Shown one piece after another: positions 57,501 through 64,000 of a DNA stretch of 64,000 nt. Both the position numbers and the translations under genes were made by a program. This DNA comes from Bimastos eiseni (Eukaryota; Annelida; Clitellata; Crassiclitellata; Lumbricidae), in assembly GCA_959347315.1 (NCBI GenBank), contig OY365813.1:20555854-20619853 (forward strand). Reading direction: 5' to 3'. The notes under the pieces were generated by a model. That model was not told the origin of the DNA. It saw nothing but the letters and a program-made list of their open reading frames with translations, and made no database searches. The first letter of the stretch is position 1, and every line of letters starts with the position of its first letter.

Positions 57501-59495
57501 TATGAAAATTACATTAAAATAAAACAATACAAATCATAGGGCTTATTCATCCTCTATACGTATTGAAACGAAAGTCCTTGGCCTAAACAATAATTTAATC
57601 ATAGTGAGACCATAGCAAGTGTGGTACTTAGAATAGATAAATTTGAGTAATTTGAGCGCTCATGAGTAGTAACCTTGAAGGGGCGCTATGTAAATTTTCG
57701 TAATGAATGAATGAATGAATGAACTTATCATACGGATTACGGATACTCTACGGTCTCATATTTTCATTATACCTGCTAACTGTTACAATTTAAAAATTTA
57801 CTTTTCTTGCTTTCCCTGCAGCAAAATTACTAATAACCTTGTCAAAGTTAATTGTGCTTGTCAAAGAATGTTCAACTGAAAGAATTGCTAACTTGGAATG
57901 TAGTGATTCTCTAACATAGGTCTTACGTAGGTTTAAATTAATTTATTTTAATTAGTTTGAAAATCCAAATTCTGTTTAAGCAATAACTCTTTTCGTCAAC
58001 CCAGATTCTAATTAAGAAAGATGTTTTGATAAATCCAACTTCTATTTAAGTTAGATTTCGATTGTGAATCCAACTCTGCATTAATTTTTCATCACTCAAG
58101 GTAGGCAAAAACGCCTTTCATTACTCAAATTTCTGATTCATAAAACTTTATTTACATCAATACATCATGTATTTTGCAAGTTTTTTCATAAATCAAAATT
58201 TATATTTAAGCAGGGATTGTTCTTAATTAATCAAACTTTTTACTTAGGAAGAATGATTTCTTCATCAATCTAAGAATTTGCGCATTATTATAATTGTAAA
58301 AATTATTTCATTTTATAGGTGCGAAAGTCATGGCAAGATAGACAGGGGCGGCATTGTCATTTTGCAGCGTATCTATTAACACTAGATGCCATTCGATGGT
58401 CCTTCTGTATATCGTATGTGTTAGTTTTAAGTCGAGAAGAAGCAAGATAGCGTATGGTGCATGGTTTAGACAAGAGCAGCAAGAATCTTGAAGAGTGCAA
58501 TTTATACAACAAGAGTTTTTTTTTTTTTTTCAATAATGCCGCCTCTAGGACAAGTGCCGCCTGGGGCCATAAGGCGCATTATTATTATTGCATAATTTAT
58601 TTCATTTCATAGGTGCGAAAGTCATGGCAAGATAGACAGAGGCGGCATTGCTATTTTGCAGCATGTCCATTTGATGGCCCTTCAGTATATCGTATATGTT
58701 AGTTTTAAGTCGAGAAATAGCAAAAAAGTTTTAGGTTTAGACAAGAGCAGCAAATATCTTGAAGAGTGCAAGTCATACAAAAATAATTTTTTATTTATTT
58801 TTCCCGAAATTGCCGCCCCTAGGACAAGTGCCGCCTGGGGCGGTTCGCCCTCCCCCTCGCTACGCCACTGCAAAAGTCACGTGACCGGTTCGCGCCTATG
58901 GTTGCCATTTATATTTTTATTCATGCGGCCAAAAAATTTCGGCAATTATCTGTAAACGATACTAGCCATGACCCTGAACCCTATCTATTAACTACACTAA
59001 CCCTAATCATAACCCTAACCGACCCTCACGATGCCAACCCTGACCCTAACCGACACTCACGATGCCTTAATCTCATCCGTTCGCGCCTATGGTTCGCATT
59101 TTGGTTCGCGTTTTACCGGTTCGCAGTTCGCCGGTTCTCATTTTACCAACACCCTGGATATACAAGTGCTGAAGATCGGCAACGACTTATAGATACATGT
59201 GAAAATCATTTGGACGCAAAGCACCACGCATTTCATTAAGGCAAGTCTGCCTTATTTAGCTATAATGGTGGAACTATCAGGGACCCTAGCACGGTAGATA
59301 ACCATGAACTCAATCACACCGCGTCTATTGTTTGTTTCGCCGTTAGAGATAATAATTGTCATCGGTTCCAAAACCACATCACCCACAGCATGTTATCAAG
59401 TACCTCGTTTCCTCCACAGTAAACAGGCCAATTCTTTCCATTTCTTTCATCTCCGGAATCATATCCTGAATGGTCCTCTCCGCGTTTTCCGCCAT
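42660..59495 (-). CDS. UTP6: U3 snoRNA-associated protein 6, HAT-repeat processome component
   Basis: Nucleolar component of the small-subunit processome, needed for early 18S pre-rRNA processing; built of HAT (half-a-TPR) repeats. Exons in gene order: 59404-59495, 56755-56839, 55982-56023, 55113-55184, 54275-54295, 53364-53411, 52421-52484, 51587-51705, 50931-50963, 50381-50422, 49673-49742, 48614-48698, 47904-48007, 47495-47551, 47004-47080, 46627-46704, 45846-46028, 45225-45308, 44776-44885, 44188-44251, 43268-43340, 42660-42805. The total is 582 residues (human about 597). Landmarks: MAENAERTIQDMIPEM start, MERIGLF, EYKLRRKTKEKKDFLQYIQ, MWILWAKHEM plus ARQLFQRALRTNP, YFRMELMYCDR, TILKGEVAVVVYKNA, MFLKEYYMDWA, YDHAVMEFGS and DIWLKYLELERKHPLG near the C-terminus. 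All junctions keep phase. The exon 15 donor is ambiguous (47019 is also possible, giving 577 residues). A 21-bp microexon (exon 5) is inferred by phase and splice sites. Confidence 0.94.
43545..43800 (-). repeat. SINE family A, copy 2 (best preserved)
   Basis: The minus strand begins with a tRNA-like head: TGGTCTAGTGGTTAATGG (A box) and GGAGGTTCAAATCCCCC (B box). The family body with GACACCGACCGTGCACTATC and CTCGTATGCCGGAG follows. It lies in UTP6 intron 20-21 territory, in the sense orientation of UTP6. Confidence 0.8.
43910..44056. mobile_element. hAT-type MITE, CAGGGGCGTC family, copy 3
   Basis: The right end, read inward, is CAGGGGCGTCAATCCTCC. The left end CAGGAATATCCAGATGG is a mutated version of the CAGGGGCGTCCAGATAG end of copy 2. 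Both flanks contain CAACAC, but the 8-bp duplication is not clean. The length is 147 bp. Confidence 0.6.
44075..44135 (+). repeat. LINE 3' end fragment
   Basis: GCGCCTCTGAGTAGACTTCT and TTGAAAGAGTTGCTATAT match the LINE 3' terminus seen at 8.9 and 55.0 kb. It directly follows the MITE, and a further partial copy (CTTGAAGAGGTGATATATAA) lies at 44433-44452. Confidence 0.55.
45060..45170 (+). repeat. Dispersed repeat family B, copy 5
   Basis: Contains CGACACTGTGATAACACAGA, ATTAGTGTCGCCATCC, CTTCATCCAGGCTTGAGACT and GCAGGCAGTGGCAAAGTT. Near full length, it shows a CGACACT ... AGTGTCG stem. Confidence 0.7.
45430..45770. repeat. AT-rich and ATTTAATGACTCAAGCG tandem repeats
   Basis: 45450-45630 repeats AATAATTCTTTTAATAT. 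45655-45755 repeats GACTCAAGCGATTTAAT (17-19 bp, about six units). These lie in UTP6 intron 17, just downstream of exon 17 in gene orientation. Confidence 0.8.
47310..47355 (-). pseudogene. Decayed extra copy of UTP6 exon 13
   Basis: In UTP6 intron 14 the minus strand reads RFNANEIAMTSVAKQ, matching RFDANEVAMAAVARQ of exon 13 at 11 of 15 residues and about 34 of 40 nucleotides. It is preceded by TTTCACAAG, an acceptor-like AG. The rest of exon 13 (the acidic part ending EFEAKEFA) is not matched and there is no evident in-phase donor, so it is taken as a decayed partial duplicate. Confidence 0.75.
49060..49330 (+). repeat. SINE family A, copy 4 (plus orientation)
   Basis: AGTTGTAGTGGTCAGGGTGC (A-box region) and GGTGTTCAAATCTGCC (B-box region) lead into GGAAGATGAGATGGTGAGGG and ATGCCAAGGCTGAGAAAACG. 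These are the reverse complement of the corresponding parts of copy 3. It lies in UTP6 intron 11, antisense. Confidence 0.75.
49985..50205. repeat. Three tandem copies of about 70 bp
   Basis: Units share ACTATAATTTTTGGTT or ACTACAGTATTTGGCT, GAAATTGGTTAAGA and AAAAATTGGGC or AAAATTGAGC. UTP6 intron 10. Confidence 0.75.
51300..51548 (-). repeat. SINE family A, copy 3
   Basis: Shares CTCGGCATACGAGGGTGG, TCTCATCTTCCCATCAACAG and a degenerate tRNA-like head (AGCCACTACACTACCAAGG on the plus strand). It lies in UTP6 intron 8, ending about 40 bp from exon 8. Confidence 0.75.
52505..52575 (-). repeat. LINE 3' end fragment
   Basis: The plus strand TCAAGATATCTACTCAGAGG and CGCTTCCGGTCCAACT is the complement of the LINE 3' end; near-identical to 24830-24860 and 23550-23580. 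UTP6 intron 6-7. Confidence 0.55.
53727..54140. repeat. 21-bp polypyrimidine minisatellite in UTP6 intron 5
   Basis: About 19 units of TCTTATCCTCTTACCTTCT followed by TT, GT or AT. All-pyrimidine apart from regularly spaced A and occasional G. Frames on both strands are open only because 21 is divisible by three. Confidence 0.95.
54780..55050 (+). pseudogene. LINE C-terminal and 3'-end remnant
   Basis: The plus strand gives LLALPAGTHSPLRDATVTKE (LINE C-terminal LWNSLP-like region), then a stop, then the 3' end CTCCGAGTAGACTTCCTTAG and GGGCGCTATATAAATG. It ends about 60 bp from UTP6 exon 4. Confidence 0.65.
56425..56525. repeat. CT microsatellite
   Basis: (CT)n with CTGT and CCTT/CCCT variants in UTP6 intron 2. 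Low-complexity frames only. Confidence 0.9.
57095..58870. mobile_element. Inner hAT-type element nested in the outer one
   Basis: The left end CAGTGGCGTAGCGAAG and the right end, read inward, CAGTGGCGTAGCGAGGGG are inverted repeats. The flanking 8-bp repeats are CAAACGTC (57087-57094) and CAAAAGTC (58871-58878), 7 of 8. Subterminal GCCGCCTGGGGC occurs at both ends. There is no transposase frame. A LINE 3' tail lies inside at 57650-57720, and the right third is internally duplicated. Confidence 0.88.
58285..58830. repeat. Internal duplication within the inner hAT element
   Basis: 58290-58570 and 58585-58830 share TTTCATTTTATAGGTGCG or TTTCATTTCATAGGTGCG, AAAGTCATGGCAAGATAGAC, GGCGGCATTG, TATCGTATGTGTTAG or TATCGTATATGTTAG and CTAGGACAAGTGCCGCCTGG. 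The duplicated part includes the element's subterminal region. Confidence 0.8.
58965..59075. repeat. Telomere-like CCCTAACC tract
   Basis: Loose repeats of AACCCTAA, ATAACCCTAACCGACCCTCA and CCTGACCCTAACCGACACTC, about 110 bp, within the outer hAT element and thus probably not a relic chromosome end. Confidence 0.55.
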
Positions 59496-60227
59496 TATAG
59501 TTTGTAATGTTTACAAAAACAAAATCACATATAATATGAACAATAATTTCTCTTATACACTGATCATTTCAATTCCATTTACGAAACCAACGTGCATAAT
59601 ACTCTTTTTCTTCATTCTTTAACTTCGCTAGAAGCAAATGATTTGGCGCCTCAATTTAAACTTCCAAGGCACCACTCGAAAAGTCGAAAGCCAAACGCAG
59701 GGCTTCTGCTTATTCACAAACGCTGCATCAAATAAGATGGGTTGTCAACAGGGTAATCCTAGGGGGCCCGAGTAGATTTAAGTGCACTTAATTAAATCAC
59801 ATATCTTTCTAGTATTATCAGCTAGCCAAACCAAATAATTGAATATTTTTGGTTTGTTAGAATTTAGTGGCAGCGGTATGGTCAGGTTCATTTAAACGAA
59901 AGAAAGGCCTAGACAGAGATTGAACTTCGTGAGGTTTTGGAAAAGAGGCATGGAAGTTTGGAAAAGCACTCGCGAATAAGTTCCTATGTCAATGTTGCTG
60001 CTCTTGTTTGAAACACTTGCTGTTCTGCAAACACGTAAGTAACCTCTTTTCTAGCACAGTAACTATTTCTGAATCGACATTCTATACCTGCCAAAACTGT
60101 CTTCCTCTAACAACGTGTAATTATGTTAACTGAGCCCAAAATTCACGAGATTGCTTGCAAATGGGACTAGGCACACTTCGATTAATTGTCGTAAAATGGT
60201 TTTACTAAGTTTTTCAGAAGAGCACGT
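59165..60227. other. UTP6 start region and upstream flank
   Basis: Contains UTP6 exon 1 (59404-59495) and about 730 bp between it and the tRNA. I see no TATA box or other gene. The UTP6 promoter presumably lies here, unresolved. Confidence 0.35.
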
Positions 60228-60231
60228 AAAA
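60228..60231 (-). terminator. RNA polymerase III terminator of tRNA-Arg
   Basis: On the minus strand a TTTT run starts four bases after the discriminator base of the tRNA, the usual pol III stop signal. Confidence 0.75.
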
Positions 60232-60234
60232 CTA

Positions 60235-60321
60235 CGTCTCCGGTGGGACTCGAACCCACAACCTCCGAATAACATCTTCACCACTAGAAGTCCGACGCGC
60301 TATCCATTGCGCCACGGAGAC
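60235..60321 (-). tRNA. tRNA-Arg (anticodon UCU) with intron
   Basis: The minus strand folds as a canonical tRNA. Acceptor stem GTCTCCG pairs with CGGAGAC, discriminator G. The D-arm carries the A box TGGCGCAATGG, the anticodon loop is CTTCTA plus A, and the T-arm GTGGG-TTCGAGT-CCCAC contains the B box GGTTCGAGTCC. A 14-base intron (GTGGTGAAGATGTT) sits one base 3' of the anticodon, the conserved eukaryotic position; animal tRNA-Arg(UCU) genes commonly have one. It lies 0.74 kb upstream of the UTP6 start on the same strand. Confidence 0.94.
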
Positions 60322-60884
60322 CACATGATCTACCCTTCGCCAGTATGGTTATAGGCTACCCACACAATCATAGCTTTCTTTGCATTTGAACGTTATTTCA
60401 AAGACATTCGTTTCTTTTATGCGAACTCATTGCGTTCAGCCGAATTATCGACATCGCTTCCAAGATGCGTACACCGCCAAGATATTGAATGCAATTCATT
60501 CATAGGTATTCGTAAGATGGCGAGACTGAAAAATAAAGGTGTCGCATTCGTTCACGGAAAGTTAATTAAGAGATGAAAATTGGTGAAACATTTTGTAATT
60601 AAAATCATTTAACAGCAGAAGACATATTTTATCTTTTAATTTGTTTGTAGAGAGAAGCTACACGTTACGATAGCAGGCATGAGTTTTAAGTAACTATACG
60701 GTCTAAACCAAAATATGTTAACAGCTGTGGTCTAAGATGCATGGAACAGAGGTCAATGGGAGTGGAAAGGTTATTGGAGAGAACAGTAATGAGATTATGA
60801 GAATGGAGGTATAGACATACTACAAGTTTCGCTGAAGTATAAGAAAAGAAGCGATCATCAGAAATACGAACTGTTTGCAGCTCA

Positions 60885-60975
60885 GTAGTGCCAGCCCCAA
60901 GCCTGGATAAAGGAGGGCGATGCTAATGTCTGTTATCTCTGTTATATCTACAGTGTCGTTAAACTGCAACTACCA
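60885..60975 (-). repeat. Dispersed repeat family B, copy 6
   Basis: The plus strand AGTGCCAGCCCCAAGCCTGG and ATAAAGGAGGGCGATGCTAA is the reverse complement of the family core (CCTCCTTTATCCAGGCTT). CAGTGTCGTTAAACTG follows. Confidence 0.7.
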
Positions 60976-61214
60976 GAAGACGCTAGTATTATGCAACGAA
61001 TAGTACGAGAGGGCATAACGAGACGGTAGTCATGTGATGAGAGTTGAGAGAATGCAATCTGTATTAAGAGAGTTACGAGAGCAGCATAGGCGCCGACTCC
61101 AGTCACTTCACGGTGCAACTTTAGCTGAGGCGAGGGTTTAGTTTCTATTCAGGGCTTTTATGGACATTCTAATCATTCCCCATTGCAAAATAATAAAATG
61201 TCTGAGAAGAGGTG

Positions 61215-61580
61215 GAGGGCGAACTGGGGAAAGGGAGGTTGAGAGCAAAAAGGAGGAACAGGAGGTTGAGGGCAAAATGGAGGAAAGGGAGGTTAATGGC
61301 AAAAAAGGAGGAATGGCAGGTTGAGGGCTAAATGAAATGGAGGAAAGGCAGGATGAGGGCAAAATGGAGGAAAGGGAGGTTGAGAGCATAAGGAGGAAAG
61401 GGAGGCTGAGAGCAAAATGGAGAAAAGGGAGGATGAGAGCGAAAACAAGGAAACGGAGGTTGAGGGCAAAAACCTCATATCCTCCGTTTACTCTCTTCCT
61501 CCCTTTCCTCCATTTTGCTCTCAACCTCCCATTGCTCCCTTTCTTCGATTTTGCCCTCAACCTCACTTTCCTCCCTTTTG
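61215..61580. repeat. Inverted 27-bp minisatellite
   Basis: 61215-61480 is a tandem array of about ten units of GAGGTTGAGGGCAAAATGG plus AGGAAAGG. 61490-61580 holds about three units in the opposite orientation (CCTTTCCTCCATTTTGCTCT, CAACCTCC). The arms at about 61258-61290 and 61497-61530 are nearly perfect complements over about 30 bp. Confidence 0.9.
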
Positions 61581-61619
61581 AAGGATCCGTGAGACTGCCT
61601 CCATTTTGTGGGGACGATT

Positions 61620-62265
61620 AATTCTCCACTGAAGGCGAGAGATTGTCTCTGCTTCTTAAATGAACAACTCACAAGAGATTTTAACAAAAATCATCACATT
61701 TCTTCTGATACAACTTCAACAAAGTAGACAAAACATTGATTATCGTCGATTAATTAATTACTACACCTGCTGGAAAAATAAACAACATTTCTTAAGAAAG
61801 GCTTTAAATACTAAGCATGCATGCATCAGCAAGACAAATTTAGCATAATAACAGCTTATAATATTAAAGCACATCTCCACTCTTCATTAACTGAAGTCCC
61901 CTACTAGAGTCTTCAATAACCACAGCTCACGAGCCTAGCAAAACAGACTGCACGACTTTTAGATATTCTACCCCATCGATTAAGATATTATAAAATCGAT
62001 TAAGATGTTCTATCAAATCCATTGACATAGTCCATCAAATCACTTTTGAAAATAAGCGTTTAATATGTCGATAACGTGCAATTAACTGAACTTTCTTTAA
62101 ATAGCTGATCCTAACGTGTCTGTAGAGCCCTTAAGGATTAGTTGGGCGATGTGACAAAGTACAGTAAATATACTGCTAGCATTCGTAACCATGCTATATA
62201 CACATGCAAGTTTTTTAGTGTATGTCTTTGTATGTGTGTACATATGTATTTATCTACTGGTTGGT
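61620..62265. other. Flank, nothing recognised
   Basis: AT-rich sequence with short random frames. A small tandem (ATCGATTAAGAT, three partial units) lies at 61974-62020. Confidence 0.4.
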
Positions 62266-62267
62266 AA

Positions 62268-62762
62268 GGGGCCGTTCACATATTACGTACGCAGCGAGGG
62301 GAGGGGGTTTACAATTTCGGCCATTTTTGCGTACGGGTGCATAATTATGGTGGGGCGGAGTCTCAAAAATATGTACGTACGCATATATAATTGTCTAATT
62401 ATGACGTCCACAATACAGAATAAGAAAATCAGAACTGTAAACCTAATCACAGACTATGTTCCTGCTTAATAAATTTTATGAAGCATTAAAACGGTTTCAA
62501 ATGCAAGAGTTGATAGTGTTTTAATTCTTCAGAAGTTAACAAATTTAAGCTGTTAAATATGATGCTTAAAAAAATAAGTAGCCTGTAGTAAAATCAATGT
62601 CTTATACATGTTTTTAGCTACTTAACCTTTGCAATGGTGGGGGCAGAGCTCAAATGTACGTACGCATGGGGGGAGGGTCCACGAAATGTATGCGGTGCAA
62701 CAGGGGAGGGGTGTCCGAAAATCCGATTTTTTGCAAACGCAATATATGGATGGGCCCTAAGC
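62268..62762. mobile_element. Non-autonomous DNA transposon with GGGCC(C/G) termini
   Basis: The left end GGGGCCGTTCACATATTACG and the right end, read inward, AGGGCCCATCCATATATTGC resemble each other with small offsets. Each is followed by a G-run block (GAGGGGAGGGGG, GGGGAGGGG) and ACGTACGCA motifs that recur internally at 62379 and 62660. No transposase frame. This terminus style occurs in IS-like DNA transposons of invertebrates; the superfamily is not assigned and the target duplication is unclear. Confidence 0.55.
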
Positions 62763-63430
62763 CCAACTTTGGCTACAACTTCTCTGTAAAGGTATTTATA
62801 TGAAAAGGTAGGAAAATCACAGCACGCCGAATTTATTCTTTCGAAAATTATGACCAAGTCTGAGATGCATAAAAAAATGTTGCAGTTTATTTTATGTCAC
62901 AAATCCTAAAAGAAACGATTCTCTCCCATCTTTTTTTCAGCTATTCATTTACTTCTATCTATGATATGTTCAGTTATGGAACAAACAGCACAAAATCTGA
63001 ACTCTTTAAAAGTTGAAGAATAAAAATAAAATATTCACGTAGATAACCACAAACTCTTCAGGCAGGCAACAATTATTCACAATTCTTCTAGCTTAACACA
63101 ATTCCTTGCTTCGAGTCAACAGAACTTTATACAATCATCCAAAATCAATTTCCAGTCAACAAGAAATACCAATAAAAACCTACAGAATTATAAAACCATC
63201 ACAACACAACTTATCATTTACATTTTCCTCGATGGATTTCGATTCACAACAACGATTTCTCTTGATTGATGTGATTTGCCACTATAGACGTCAGACATTA
63301 GACTGGATTACATTACTTAATTCGATAAAATTGGTCGCATTTTGCCGGAGTTCCATAAAGGCAGTGTCAGCAGCAATAAAAACTGTCAAGAAACATTATA
63401 CATAGCTGCAGCTATCGAAACCCCAACCTA
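62763..63430. other. Flank, nothing recognised
   Basis: AT-rich with no supported exon on either strand. The frame at 63106-63405 has no family resemblance and random-looking composition. Confidence 0.4.
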
Positions 63431-63434
63431 AGAA

Positions 63435-63805
63435 GTGCAAGGGAAAGGCCATGCAATTGTGTATTGTGTGTGTGAGTGTGAGAATGTGACTCTCTTTGAG
63501 TGTGTGCGTGAGAGCATGACTCTGTGTGTGTGTGTGCGCGTTTGTGAGAATGTGACTCTTTTTGAGTGTGTGTGTGAGAGAGAGTGACTCTCTTTGTGTG
63601 TGTGTGTGTGTGTGTATGTGAGAGTGTGACTCTGTGTGTGTGTGTGTGTGTGACAGACAGACAGAGAAAGAGACAGAAAAACAGTAACAGAGTGAAAGAG
63701 ACAGAGATATAGTTATGTGTGTGTGTGCGTTTGGGTGAAACTGTGTGAGAGATACAGAGATGATGCAGGAAGAGAGAGAGACAGAGACAGACAGAGTGAG
63801 ACAGC
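63435..63805. repeat. GT/GA-rich microsatellite with 40-50 bp superstructure
   Basis: Repeated GTGTGTGAGAGTGTGACTCT blocks, about six, followed by an ACAGAGA-rich tract. No coding potential. Confidence 0.85.
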
Positions 63806-64000
63806 GAAGCTTCTATTCGAATTTCTGTGCCCAGACATTTACACGATCAAACTTCAAGCAATGATGATATGAAGCATTTCAGCCATTATCTAATATCCAG
63901 CAAATTCATAGAAATAATAAAATCTTGCATAGCAAAATGAAAGCACGTTCATCTTTGGCCACAGCAGTGACACCACCTTGGGGTAAAAGTGTCAAACGCG

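Larger units (their letters stand above)
57039..59156. mobile_element. Outer hAT-type element (host of a nested insertion) in UTP6 intron 1
   Basis: The left end AGTGTGGGTAAAATGCGAAC and the right end, read inward, CAGGGTGTTGGTAAAATGAG followed by AACCGGCGAACTGCGAACC are inverted repeats. The target duplication is GATATACG (57031-57038) and GATATACA (59157-59164), 7 of 8. Without the inner element and its duplication the outer element is only about 330 bp. Its right half carries a telomere-like CCCTAACC tract. Confidence 0.78.

Overview
The window is nuclear DNA of a multicellular animal, most probably a marine invertebrate. It has many short exons (21 to 262 bp) with GT/AG introns, an intron-containing tRNA-Arg, tRNA-derived SINEs, LINE remnants, many hAT-type DNA transposons and long micro- and minisatellites. 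A nuclear receptor of the NR1E (E78) type and an animal universal-stress-protein gene argue against a vertebrate. I cannot place the phylum from sequence alone.

Four protein genes and one tRNA can be reconstructed exon by exon. (1) Positions 4449-13806, minus: glutathione synthetase (GSS), ten coding exons, with the last exon(s) apparently beyond the left edge. (2) Positions 19616-29786, plus: an E78/NR1E-type nuclear receptor, eight coding exons, complete. (3) Positions 39592-42157, plus: a universal stress protein, four exons, complete. (4) Positions 42660-59495, minus: UTP6, a HAT-repeat component of the small-subunit processome, 22 exons, complete. (5) Positions 60235-60321, minus: tRNA-Arg(UCU). 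Every exon junction keeps reading phase, except one donor in UTP6 that stays ambiguous between two in-phase sites.

Layout: 1-4.4 kb holds a broken LINE, a 2-kb hAT element and SINE/Helitron debris in or beyond the last GSS intron. GSS and the receptor gene are divergent, separated by 5.8 kb that contains a perfect 0.8-kb CATA array and a 1.66-kb minisatellite of about 21 bp per unit with GC-box-like units. Downstream of the receptor lie an 18-bp repeat array and about 8 kb with no recognisable gene but several MITEs. The stress-protein gene and UTP6 are convergent, with stop codons 0.5 kb apart. The right flank beyond UTP6 holds the tRNA, an inverted minisatellite, a probable DNA transposon and GT-rich microsatellite.

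The genes are ordinary housekeeping or regulatory genes with no evident shared pathway, and I see no operon or multi-gene system. The most notable signals are the hAT insertions with readable 8-bp target duplications (one nested inside another in UTP6 intron 1), a decayed extra copy of a UTP6 exon in a downstream intron, a uORF overlapping the receptor start, and TATA-like tandem repeats directly upstream of GSS.
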